Made by a program: the position numbers and the translations under genes
Origin: Heligmosomoides polygyrus polygyrus
Taxonomy: Eukaryota > Nematoda > Chromadorea > Rhabditida > Heligmosomidae
Assembly: GCA_947396885.1 (NCBI GenBank)
Contig: OX377206.1
Coordinates: 3,499,634 to 3,563,633, forward strand
DNA length: 64,000 bases
Direction: 5' to 3'
In this document: piece by piece, positions 10,504-20,179 of the stretch
Numbering within the stretch: the stretch's first letter is position 1
Layout of the letters: the number at the start of each line of letters is the position of its first letter
Notes under the pieces: model-generated
What the model was told of the DNA's origin: nothing
Seen by the model: the letters and a program-made list of their open reading frames with translations, nothing else
The model's database searches: none

Positions 10504-10968
10504 TAAAGGCCCCCGCAGACTTCTGCGGCGAGCGGCGGGCGAAATCGCTGAGCGGCGCCGCTGAGCGGCGACGGCGAACGGCGAAACCGCTGAGCGGCTT
10601 GACTCATCATCAGTGGGAGCGGTGACGGCGAGGTACTGTACTGTTTCTAGTCGGGACCGACTGGTGCTTAACAATAACGCGCCCCGATGACGATCGCGCG
10701 CCCGCATCGACCGTCTCCGCTCTGGATCCCGCCGCGAAAGGGCAGAGCGTAGAGCGCAGACAGACAGACGCTGGAGCAGCGCCGCCGGGTGGAATGATTC
10801 AAGTCATTTCCGCCAGCGACGCCGCCGGTGCCGCTGGGCGGCGCCGCCGGTGCCGCCGGCCGGCCAGCGGCGTCGCCCAGCGGCGCCGCTGGAGGCGAGC
10901 TCTGCGTCTCTGCCCTATGGTTAAGCATAGGGCAGCGGCGACGCCGCAAAAGTCTGCGGGGGCCTTTA
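10504..10968. mobile_element. GC-rich element with 27-bp terminal inverted repeats
   Basis: The left end TAAAGGCCCCCGCAGACTTC (10504 onward to TGCGGCG, 10530) is repeated inverted at 10942-10968 with one mismatch over 27 bp. The interior is very GC-rich, built from GCGGCG/CGCCGC words, and has no convincing gene: overlapping ORFs on both strands are low-complexity Arg/Ala/Gly. Likely a non-autonomous DNA element. Just upstream (10421-10470) a separate palindrome around CACCTGTAGTTCAC ... GTGAACTGCAGGTG is present. Confidence 0.65.
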
Positions 10969-11106
10969 GCCCTAGTTTATACTTGCGTCGCTGCGCGGCG
11001 CGGCACGATGGTTGAAATACATATCGAGCGGGCGGCGCGAAAAATCGATATCTATGGCGATCGTGGTGCCGCGCCGCGTGGCGGCGCACGTATAAACCAG
11101 GGCTAA
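10966..11106. mobile_element. 141-bp hairpin MITE
   Basis: Nearly the whole unit is an inverted repeat: TTAGCCCTAGTTTATACTTG at the left, and the reverse complement of the right end reads TTAGCCCTGGTTTATACGTG, each continuing into GC-rich arms containing CGGCGCGGCAC. The loop holds ATCGATATC. It abuts the preceding element exactly, sharing TTA, so it may have inserted at its end. Confidence 0.7.
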
Positions 11107-11189
11107 CACGATTACCCCAAACGCCATTTCCATAGTGACACTGTATTGCAGTAAAATATATGGGAGCTCCATAATGTTAAAGACTGAGG

Positions 11190-11478
11190 TAAAGGACAGC
11201 ATTAATCAACCTGTTTCCGGGATGCGCCACGCTCTCTACTTTAGTGGCATCGCGTGGAGGCAATTTGGATGCATGTTCGGCCTACACAATGATTTGCAGC
11301 AGACAGTTGGTGATGAAGTCAGCAGTTCGTTTTTCCTAATAAGTCTATTACCAAATTGCTAACGCCGCTGAGGTGAAAAACTTGGTTGCTTTAGGCGGGA
11401 CTTGAACCAAGAACCTCAAATGGGTTTGCATGCTGCACTGGCGCCTCCTCCGACGCTGATTCCACTCGGTTCTGGGCT
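11190..11478 (-). repeat. tRNA-derived SINE, copy 2
   Basis: On the minus strand the head reads AGCGTCGGAGGAGGCGCC and then GGTTCTTGGTTCAAGTCCCG, followed by a body homologous to copy 1, ending in CGTGGCGCATCCCGG and AATGCTGT. It has no open frame. Confidence 0.65.
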
Positions 11479-11519
11479 TAAATGCCTAAAGACTCTGTAA
11501 TGTCCTTTTACTGCTGATA

Positions 11520-12025
11520 TATAGGAGTATTATGATTGTCACAATTCATCAAACACATCTGGTGGTGATATGGTCAACAACCCAGCGCGACAGACAAGGG
11601 ATTTTGGTTCATACCCACCATCTCCAAAATGTTTGCTGGTAAGTGATATGTCTACGGTTTTTAAAGCGAGAAGCAGCATATTTCTTTTGCTTCTATCAAG
11701 ATATAGCAGAGGAATCATTTTTTCCTGAATTTTTTTATGTTTCAAATTTCTCAAAAAATTGTGTTTCACTGTTTGCATATAAGCGGACCGCGTTCCCGCC
11801 ACTGGCTCCAACTGCAGAGCATGCCCAGTTTTGAGTATGCCTAGCAATTGGTGCCGAAATGAGCAAAAAACATTGGAAACAAGATTCAGTTTCCTCGAAT
11901 TTTGTTTGAAAATTTTGAATTTTGAACGCCGCTACAGCAATGTGGCAAGGATTTGTATCTTTGTACACTGTGTTTTGAAAGATGTCTTTGCTGTTGAATT
12001 AGATACTATTATAATTGACAGGTAT
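11520..12025. other. No gene; decayed copy of the foldable module
   Basis: At 11735-11850 the words AAATTTCTCAAAAAATT, TTTCACTG, GCATATAAGC and CCACTGGCTCCAACTGC parallel the plus-oriented module seen at 7225 and 60418, but with the stem lost. The rest, including 102- and 98-codon ORFs on opposite strands, has no recognisable content. Confidence 0.35.
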
Positions 12026-12034
12026 CTCCAGGAC

Positions 12035-12150
12035 ACGGGCGCGTGTAGCGCAGTCGGAGGAGGCGCCGACTGTCCACGACATCCCGTAGAACAGAACGCG
12101 TGGCGCATCCCAAAGGGGATTGAATAACTCCGTCCTTTATCCTTTATTTG
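12035..12150 (+). repeat. tRNA-derived SINE, partial copy 3
   Basis: Begins GTGTAGCGCAGTCGGAGGAG (box A-like), then jumps to the family 3' part CGTGGCGCATCCCAAAGGGG and ATTGAATAAC ... CCTTTATCC. The middle of the unit, including box B, is missing. Confidence 0.6.
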
Positions 12151-12807
12151 ACCTCAACAATGGTCTGTGGTGACCAGAAAAAACAAGTGAGCGCCTTGTC
12201 CTTCCTATACTGGTCTGGTATCAATACGCCTACTTGGGAGTGATGGAATGAGAAGGAAGCAATAACATCGGTTCTAGGCGACCCCTTCCAACTAGGATTG
12301 CCTCCTGACCTGGGGCTGATCAATCTCTCTCAGATGCGACCCTAGTTAGGAGATTCGCTTCACCATCACCTCCCTCGAAATTCTGTGGGCATTCTGATGC
12401 CACAAAGCGAACAATGGCCCCTTGAAGAGATTCAGGCTAGGCGATGATGGCGCAAATCACCACTCGATCCCCCTCCCCACCTCGAAGATTGAACTCACCT
12501 CAGCTCCTCGATACTACATTACAGTATACCAGATGTAACCTGCGTAGTGTTGACCTGTTGACCTAGTCGTTCATCGATAGACCACCCCGGGGCCCGACCG
12601 ATAGACCACCCTCATTGACAGCCGTTAGAGGTGATATAACACAGAACGCTCTATTTTAAATTGAATCACCTTCCTTTTCTCAGGTCTTCTCCCATTGTTT
12701 GCCGCTCATGGTGTTTTCTAGAAATGCATAGAGTCTTATCTACCCTTTGAATTTCTGTGTTAATTTTTCTTTACGGCTGAAGTTTCGGCTTTGTCGCCTT
12801 CTTCATG
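12151..12807. other. No feature recognised
   Basis: Contains a local duplication of ATCGATAGACCACC / CCGATAGACCACC (about 12573-12612) but no gene, RNA or known repeat that I can identify. Confidence 0.3.
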
Positions 12808-12815
12808 GTCTAGAT

Positions 12816-14120
12816 CAGGGGTGCACGTTTAACGGTTAACGATCTAACGAATTTAACGAATTAACAGCATTTTTCGTTAAAATCTGGGTTAACGACTTAA
12901 CGGAATTTTTAACGGACATTTTTCTCAGTAAGTTTATCACTTTTCCCATTAATTTTCACTAATATTGCAGGCCTCATCCTTCCGATTAGAACTGTTCCTG
13001 AAAAACTATGGAAATCAGCAAGAATTTTTTAATGCTTTGATACTTTCATATCTTTATAGATTCGTTAACGTGCTTGGCGGCTCAGCGCACTACTTCTATA
13101 TCTCCAAAGTGTATGATTTCCAAAATCTTTTTGGCGCATTTGAATTTTTGGAATTTATTTATTTATTTGTACGCGCAGAGAATTTGTTTTGCTGCAATGC
13201 ATTTGAAAGAATATTTGGATTCCGGGAGGGAGGGTAGTCTTACTAAGTTGTAGGTAGGTCAATCCTGCTCTAATTGTAAAATACTGGTCCGACCCCCCCC
13301 CCCGTGTAAGATATGCTTGCCCGCACTTGGCGCTGCTCATCCCAAAACACTTTTGCTCGCCACCTGAAACACTCAGAGGAAGAGAACGTTTTCAGTCAAT
13401 GGGTGTGTTCTCAATGATTTAAGACAAACAATAATGGTATAAAATTTCGGAAAGCTGCATTTCCTGAACGTTAGCAAGTTGACGACCGTGTCACGCCCTT
13501 TCGGCCGTATGGGATCGTGTGACACGATGTTGTGTCACAGTTCCGATGTTGCAAAAAATCGATTGGTCCCACGCACCACGCACGCAAAAATCTTGCGTTC
13601 GTCAACGTGTTAACAGTGGAAGGCTTTTAGTTGTATTTTCGTGAATTCTTTCTGTAGTAGCGGGCAGCGAGATTCTGCATGCTCGTAGAACAATCACGCA
13701 AAACGGTTTCGCAAAGAGCTAAGAAAGAGGGGGAATCCTGGGATCCTGGGATCTGTCTGGTCCAACTTACCCAGCCCACTAAGTGCCGTTCTCTTAAAGA
13801 TAATTCCACACCTTTTCTTCTTCACCCTGAAGGTAATTTTTTTTGCTGAGAAGCGCTTATTTTACTGTCAACACTTTGTTGGTAGTGAATTGCTTGTTTT
13901 ACATTGAAGTGTTACACTCCATTTCTTGAACTTTAGTAGTTGTCCTGTTGAAGTTGGAACATATAACGCTTTCCTTGATTTTTCTTTCATTTTAAATAGT
14001 AGTTTGCACTAATTGTATTTTTTAACGAAATTTAACGATTTACCGGAAATTTAACGAAAACTTTCCCTTAAAAAAATTTCGTTAAAAAAATTAACGCACA
14101 GAACTTCGTGTGCACCCCTG
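12816..14120. mobile_element. hAT-like non-autonomous element with 8-bp target duplication
   Basis: The ends CAGGGGTGCACG (12816) and CGTGTGCACCCCTG (to 14120) are inverted. The flanks GTCTAGAT (12808-12815) and ATCTAGAT (14121-14128) match at 7 of 8 positions, as expected for a hAT target duplication, and CAGGGGTG is a classic hAT end. Subterminal zones are rich in TTAACGAA/CGTTAAAT words. The 1305-bp interior has no transposase: the longest open stretch is 90 codons and shows no BED finger or dimerisation motif. A second, truncated copy is at 26304-27395 and a fragment at about 30310-30380. Confidence 0.8.
13471..13613. mobile_element. Small MITE nested in the hAT-like element
   Basis: Terminal words TTAGCAAGTTGA and TCAACGTGTTAA are inverted (perfect in the other copy at 26803-26919). 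The unit contains CCCTTTCGGCCGTATGGGA and a central GTGACACGATGTTGTGTCAC-like fold. Both hAT-like copies carry it at the same internal place (next to CCTGAACGTTA), so it inserted before those copies were made. Confidence 0.65.
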
Positions 14121-14313
14121 ATCTAGATGTCGAAAACTTTTGTGAAATTATTCGCTCAAACACAATTTCGTCGTATAGAATGATCTTCCTGAAGAAGATA
14201 GACCTTTCCCTTCTAATGTCCGCTTTTTGTTTCTGAATTATAATATGTGCACAAGAAGGTAGGCAACGTTTCTGTTAACGGATGTCGTTTGTTAACTACC
14301 CTTCTTTCTATAG

Positions 14314-15068
14314 ATGCAAATCGCTCGTGACGATGAAGCAGCAACAGCAAACGCTAAGCTTCGCTCCTGTGTCTTGGAATCCAGAAGTTCACGGATTCTG
14401 TACACGTGAGTTCAGATGACTTTTGCAGTTAGTCTTTTATTTTGCCTATAAGGTCCGGCTTACGAGTATTGGCTTGGAGTCCTGTAAGGGTGATCGTTTT
14501 CTAGACAATTCCAGTGGAGCGTCCACATTTCTGAATGTTTCCCATTTCAACCTCCTTCCTGCTCAGTCCACTATAGAATCTCTCAAAAATTATCTCCGGC
14601 AAGTATACAATTATACCGTAACAGAGTCTTTGCTATTCAATTGACTTATCCCTTCGTGACAAGCGGGTGCTGGTAATCTGTAGGGATTTATACCGGATTT
14701 TGCTTAGAACTGACCTTTCTCGTATTCCGGAGACGTCTGCGGGGTCTTAAAAACAACTAAGAACGTCTTTTTTGACTCGAAAGTTTGCTGACGCACCGAA
14801 AAGCTCAATGTAAATGTATGTACGTCTGTCCATGCAAGCTCAGATTCATATCCGTTCTCTTCTTTGCTGCATGTTTCTTTGTTTTTTCTTTTCTTTTTTT
14901 TTTGCTTTTCTTGCTCCCAATCGGCAGAGGTGGTATCTCGCCGTCGTGCATGGCTTTGTACCTGGTGTTTATATGCTTCTCACGTCGGCTGTGCTCTCAA
15001 TAGCTCTACTTATTTGTCGACTTCTACAACAAAGGAAAGTCCGGCTTTTCCAGCTGATGATGTCTTAA
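14314..15068 (+). CDS. Candidate four-exon gene for a 99-residue membrane protein
   Basis: Proposed exons: 14314-14405, 14453-14483, 14567-14602 and 14928-15068. Introns start GTGAGT, GTAAGG and GTATAC and end in AG after pyrimidine-rich stretches; the first is 47 nt, a typical nematode size. The exon lengths sum to 300 nt with compatible phases, giving 99 codons plus stop. The last exon encodes RWYLAVVHGFVPGVYM and a hydrophobic helix, LLTSAVLSIALLICRLL, then a short basic tail. In copy 2 (41039-41786) splice sites are kept and a 4-base indel falls inside predicted intron 2, but exon 2 has an in-frame stop. Differences in the helix-coding exon are largely silent. No family recognised; ATG directly after an acceptor-like CTATAG leaves open an upstream exon. 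Confidence 0.3.
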
Positions 15069-15093
15069 AAATCACTGAAGTTATTGGTTCCAT

Positions 15094-15433
15094 TCCTCTT
15101 CTTCTTCTTCTTCTTCAGCGTTTGTCCCACTTCATGGCGGGGTCCGCTATTCTGGTGCCATGTGGCCATCTTTCCCGATCCCGTGCTAGATCAGGGTGGT
15201 AAGCCACTTTCCAGACACTTCGAAGTTAAGGCCTAACTTACGGACGCTGGCTTCCTTTCCAACCAGAACGTGGCCGTACCATCTCACATCTTGTCAGCTA
15301 TCGGCGCGACACCGAACTTCTGCCGAATAGCTTCGGACTTTGAGGAGAGATTTCCAAAATTTGTCTGACTACAATGTGAATTGTGTCGGATCTTAAAAGT
15401 ACCTCAAACTTGAGTAATTAAACCATCATTCAG
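15094..15433 (-). mobile_element. 5'-truncated RTE LINE insertion with 10-bp target duplication
   Basis: TTGGTTCCAT flanks it on both sides (15084-15093, 15434-15443). Read on the minus strand it ends with a (GAA)n tail, and the preceding sequence gives VRWYGHVLVGKEASVRKLGL and a degenerate Pro-rich end, the same C-terminal blocks as the intact RTE at 33341-36505. The matching point of the duplicated segment (about 41810) lacks the insertion and has one copy of the target. A standard dead-on-arrival LINE copy. Confidence 0.85.
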
Positions 15434-16097
15434 TTGGTTCCATCATTCAATCAACGAAATATTTTTTCATGTTGTGTACACGTGATATTTACGAGTAAAG
15501 CAGTAGAAGAAAAAGCAATAAGCACTATTGGAATTGAGTTAGTCACAAAACAACTACTAGAACGTATGGTAGAAGCTATCCATGGCACCTTTCACGCAGG
15601 ATTCATACGGTCTGCCCACTCTTTCAAATCTCTTCATAGCGCATAGGCAATGTCTTATCACTGCAGCGTATGTAGTATGTAGTTATGTATGTAGTTATGC
15701 TATCTAGTTATGCTTTCCAATTTTTTTCGAATATTCAAGTGGTTTCGAATGCTTACGAATTTCGAATATTCGTAGTAGGATATATTAGAAAATTGCGGTT
15801 TTTCTGAACAGTCGTATTCGAATACATTCGAAAAAAGTGATTTTGTGAATATTCGAATTCGAATGCATTCGAAAAAGACGGTTTTCGATTACTCGAATTC
15901 GAATATGTTTGAAAAGCGCGATTTTTGAATATTCGACGTCGAACACGTTCGAAAAGCGCGATATTCCGAATACTCGAACTTGAATATTGATTTGAATAAT
16001 TGAATTCGTATCCAGTAAATTCTATCTCTATCCAATGAGTTTTCAAATCGTTAAGCAGATTTACGTGTAGAAAGACGATACCACTGAGTGCCTACTA

Positions 16098-17013
16098 TTA
16101 GGGGGGGGGGGGGGCCAAAAGTAATGAGACACCCCATGCCGTGTCCATATATCTCGTGGCTGGAGTCTGGATTCGTACTTGTTGTATTTGTATGTTTGTA
16201 TGCTACTTACTGAAGCCTATCTGAAAAGTTACCACTTCCGCCCTTTCCAGAAGCATGCCAAAAACCCCAGCCTGTCTCATACCGAAACCCAAGTCTGACG
16301 AGTCGACCTGTGTCGCGCAAATCTCCCCCAATTCCCAACCCCAAGCAGCCTGGGCTCAATATTCACGCAAGATGAGAAGTACGTCTTCTACCTTAACCCT
16401 GCCAAGCAGCGAGTCTGGCTGAGGCCTGGTGAATTGTTACCGACCTTCGTTCGGCGAGATGTTCACGGCGAGAAGCATCTTTGGAGCTTTTGGGTCTGCG
16501 CCCATGGATCGGTTTAGCAGAGACTGTTTCCCAAGAGCACCGCGATGAACTCCAAGGCCATGGTGAACGAAATAGAGGAGATGGGCCGGCGACTCGCTCC
16601 TATTCATTCGCAGCGCTTCAAGAAGGTTCTCCTCTTCGACAACGCCGCACCCCATCGGGAACAAGTGACCACGGATAAGCTTGGCCAGCTGGGCTACGGT
16701 CACATGCCTCACCCACCGTATTCGCTGGACATCCCTCCATGCGACTACCACTACTACTTGAGCCTACAGCACTTCCTAGTCCGAAGGGACACAAGAACCC
16801 AAGCAGTTCTTGACAACCATATCGAGCAGTTGATCAACACCAGGCTCAAGCAGTTCTGGAAGGATGGGATCAGGAAGTGGGCTGAGCGATGGCAGCAAGG
16901 TCCTTGCCCTTAATGGCAAATACACTCCTCAGCATCGTTGAGTTGTAATTGAGTTATAAGTAGATAAAGATTTTTTTCATTTTGTCTCATTACTTTTGCC
17001 CCCCCCCCCCTAA
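16098..17013 (+). mobile_element. Mariner remnant with poly-G terminal repeats (mariner-3)
   Basis: The left end is TTA, fourteen G, then CCAAAAGTAATGAGACA. The right end is the inverse with twelve C (TGTCTCATTACTTTTG ... TAA, to 17013). TA flanks both sides. The paralogous site at 42435-42436 reads CTGCTATAGATG with a single TA, an empty site that fixes the boundaries. At 916 bp it is shorter than a complete mariner (about 1.3 kb) and lacks the DNA-binding part of the gene. Confidence 0.9.
16333..16913 (+). pseudogene. Mariner-3 transposase, N-terminus missing
   Basis: One frame is used throughout: QDEKYVFYLNPAKQRVW (from about 16368), HGEKHLWSFWVCAHGSV, a TAG stop near 16509, then KKVLLFDNAAPHREQV, HPPYSLDIPPCDYHYYL and a C-terminal RLKQFWKDGIRKWAERWQ. 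The three catalytic aspartate positions of a mariner can be located. The helix-turn-helix half is absent, evidently lost by internal deletion. It is a different lineage from mariner-1 and -2. Confidence 0.85.
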
Positions 17014-17620
17014 TATAGATGTGCTCTCGATATTTCTTTCGAGTATTCAAATAGTTTCAAGTGCTCACAAATTTCGAATATTCGAAGTCGATTATATTCG
17101 AAAAACGCGTTTTTTACATGCTCGAATTCGAGTATTCGAAATCGAATGAAAATCGTTCGATTATCCATTCGAGTAGGTCATTCCAGCATAGCCATCGGCG
17201 TTTCCCACTCAGGCAATTAAGGCCGTCCAACATAGACAGCTGTGATGGTAGGAAGACCAAAGTGTCCCCATAACTTACCCATCCTTTTATGACTATGGAC
17301 TGCGTTCAGCAGCTCAGCGTCGACTAAAACTATTATCTTTTGACCACCGCTGAATTGGCTGATTTAAAGTTGGTAGAAAGTCCTAAAGCATCTTGGGTAC
17401 TGGAACAAAGTGCGAACCCATGTTGTAGGTCTTAATGAGCGCACTGGAATTAACAATCTTGCTTGGCAGAATGCTTGCAACTCGAAACGCCTTTTTTAGC
17501 CATGAATATAGGTGCTAATAAAAAGGAGCTGATACGCTTGCTGACTTTAGATGTATTTTTTAGCCAAACATTTTAGTTGATTTCCGATCGAAAATAAAAC
17601 AGTTTCATCTCCTTCAAATA

Positions 17621-18645
17621 CAATACCGCCCGCGTTGCGCGGGAAAAAGACGGTTTGTGACGGAAAAATCCGTCGCATCCTCATAACTTCTTCAACTTTC
17701 AGTTGTTTAAAAAACTCTTTACACCGTTCGATTTGTCTCTTCGAGATCTACACAAACATATATAAAACTTTACCAGACCACCGCGTTTTCGCCGTGGGTG
17801 ACCTAAGAAGATAACCGCAGCACGCCTTTGCGATTAGAGCACCTTATTTTCCAGGACGTGCATGTGACGTGCAGTGTTTTCGGAGCATCTCAAGTATGAC
17901 TTACGTTGCCAGTGCGCTGCCATCCCTGAAATGCGTCGAGAGTGCGCCGTGCACAATGCATATAGGATTGAACCTATCAATCGAATGAGCGTAAGCGTGT
18001 TCACTCCGAGTCTATCTTCCCCTACTGGAAAATGTAAAGCCTTTAAGTCTATCTCGAACCGTTTGGAGAGTTTTATCAGCAATTTCCAGCCACCGTACTC
18101 GAGAATCGCTCCAATCTGTCCCGGGGAGACTTGGGTATGCGCCGTGTGCAATGTGTATAGAGATGAACCTATCAATCGAGTGGGTTCGACAACTGGTGGA
18201 GTGAGCGTTTGGGGAGTTCTATCATAAATTTACAGCCGCCCACTGAGGAATTGCTCTAAAGCTGTCCAGTTAGCCTCTGGAGTGCGCCGTGAACAATGCG
18301 TATAGAATCGAACGCACATCGCACTCTCGAAGCATTCCAGGTATGACAGAGCACTGACAACGCACGCCATGCTTGAGATACTCCAAAAACACTGCACGTC
18401 CTGGAAAATAAGGTGCTCTCATCGCGAAAGCGTGCTGCGGTTATTTTTTAGGCCACCCACGGCGAAAATCTTGTGGTCTGGTAAAGTTCTATATACGTTT
18501 GTGTAGACCTTGAAGAGACAAATCGAACGGTACTAACAGTCTTTTTAAACAACTCAAAATTGAAGAAGTTATGAGCGTGCGACGGTTTGCAACGGATTTT
18601 TCCGTCGCAAACCATCTTTTTCACCACGCGACGAGGGCGGTATTG
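17621..18645. mobile_element. Foldback element with long inverted arms and TA target duplication
   Basis: Ends CAATACCGCCC (17621) and GGGCGGTATTG (to 18645) are inverted, and the similarity continues inward for about 400 bp (both arms hold CCGTGGGTGRCC-like, ATTTTCCAGGACGTGCA and GGAGCATCTCAAG-type words). TA flanks it (17619-17620, 18646-18647). Copy 2 at about 50890 has the uninterrupted TTTAAATAGTCACG. No transposase ORF; the 113- and 117-codon ORFs are mirror images of the arms. Related arms occur at 56913-59277. Confidence 0.85.
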
Positions 18646-19088
18646 TAATCATAAACTCACACATTAAAATTCGATACGCATCTGTAAATGTTAAGAAACT
18701 GTGCCACTTTTGACGACATGAAATGGCTTCAACAGAGATCAGAAATTACTCGTTCGCCCACGTTTCCGGCAAAACGCTGCTGAACCTTGTTCCAAAATAC
18801 ATGTTCAGGCTTCAGTAGCTTACCTCACAATCCTAAAATAGAAGTTGATATATTTGGATGAATGCGCAAGGTAAACGGGAAAACAGCGATATTTCGTCTC
18901 AGATCGAGTTGCAGCTCACATGTGCGTTCGACATGTGGCTTAGACGTGCTATAGACTCATTTAGTTGTCTTTAGATAGGGAGTTCAGACGTTCTGAAGGA
19001 ATTCCTCCATATGTTTCATGAATATTCTGAAAAAAATCTTGACTTGAAGTCATATTCATGTCGAGGATGATGTAAACATCAAAGTGCA

Positions 19089-19273
19089 GTATAGCTGTGC
19101 TCGAATGACCTATTCGAATAGTTAATCAAATGATTTTCATTCGAATTTGAGTATTCGAATTTGACTGTTCAAAAAATCGCGTTCTTCGAATATATTCGAA
19201 ATTCGAATGCTCGAAAATTGCGGGTATTCGAAACCATTCGAAAATTCAAAAACTTTGCGAGAGCACAGCTATA
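19089..19273. mobile_element. TTCGAA-rich MITE
   Basis: Ends TATAGCTGTGCTC and GAGCACAGCTATA are perfect 13-bp inverted repeats. The inside is ATTCGAAT palindromes. The copy-2 counterpart is at about 51356-51524 and shares the insertion, so it predates the segmental duplication. Confidence 0.7.
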
Positions 19274-19289
19274 AAATGCAGCCCTCTCC

Positions 19290-20020
19290 TCCTTTTTTCA
19301 AATATTGCAGCGAGGCATTGTATAGCGAATGTCCATGGGAATCACTTTTCCTAGATGAGACATAAAATCTGCTTTTGCATATATTGTTTACGTTAATTTG
19401 GCAAACAGTAAAAGACCATCTCTGCAGGAATTCCCACTAAATGTTCCGATTTGCCTCCAGAATTTTTTTGAATTTTGAATTTTTTGCTTCATTTTTCGTA
19501 GACCTCGCTTTATTTGACCGGTTTCACGTCGACATTTACACGTGGGGAACTCACTGCATCGCCTCCTTCGCTTGTGCTGTGCCTCTGTGCTTAATTGTAT
19601 AATTAGAAACATCGCTTTGAGTTACATAAAACAGCTCTGACGTCGTCGTTGTAGGTGGCTGTCCTTTCTTCACGAGACGCATACGGAACTCGCCGTCGCT
19701 GATGATGGTTTTACTGAATTCATGTGGTTTTCGTTGAAGCATTGTAGCTATCGCTTCTGGAGGTCGTCGTCGTCATCTCTGCAATTCTTGAAAAACTCCC
19801 TTCATTGGTGGAGGTTCGTAATGAAGTGTAGCGGCTTTTCATAAATTCTCGGAAAATTTCTCTGGGAAGAGTATGCTACGGCCTCAATTCCCCAATGTCA
19901 GGAAGATTTGGCTTGAACACAGTTCTAGCCATTGCCGCATGTCATATGAGTTTCGTAAAGTTTGCTGCTCTTCCAGTTGCCTTCGCGAATCCAATCTGCG
20001 TGCAGACATCGCTGCCAAAT
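19290..20020 (-). CDS. Candidate minus-strand exons, incomplete
   Basis: Three pieces look exonic. At 20020-19915, after a perfect TTTCAG acceptor, the frame LAAMSARRLDSRRQLEEQ continues to MRQWLELCS; two of three differences from copy 2 (53450-53575) are silent. At 19773-19555 an open frame includes MLQRKPHEFSKTIISDGEF and SELFYVTQSDVSNYTIKH and ends at ATGCA|GTGAGT, a good donor; copy 2 (about 51828-52010) has a stop and a frame break here. At about 19360-19295 a third piece can read GKVIPMDIRYTMPRCNI then stop, but its phase does not join the second exon. I cannot name the protein. It may be a relic gene carried in the duplication. Confidence 0.22.
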
Positions 20021-20179
20021 CTGAAATGCTTCATTCATTTTTCATTATTTACCGAATCCACTGGATAGAGGGAGTATTTTGATGTAGTTATGTCCTGCCC
20101 AATCATCCGCCCAGTGCACAGTATACACCTCCTTTCTTGATGTTTGCAGTGTGTTTGGATCACTTCTTCAATTTCAAAG

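Larger units (their letters stand above)
15715..17205. repeat. TTCGAA-rich palindromic stretches (interrupted by a mariner)
   Basis: 15715-16030 and 17020-17205 consist of repeated ATTCGAATTCGAAT-like words. Edges carry TATAGATGTGCTCTCG and, inverted, GGTCATTCCAGCATAGCC. Equivalent stretches in copy 2 are 42060-42436 and 50326-50480. A related short unit at 19089-19273 has clear terminal repeats, so these are probably MITEs. Confidence 0.55.

Noticed and set aside
17834..18227. 113- and 117-codon ORFs in the foldback element
   Set aside because: Mirror-image readings of the two arms with no known domain.
19555..19773. SH2-like domain in the minus-strand candidate exon (DGEFRMRLVKKG ... YVTQSDVSNYTIKH)
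   Set aside because: The spacing vaguely recalls an SH2 core, but the defining arginine context and flanking helices cannot be confirmed by eye.
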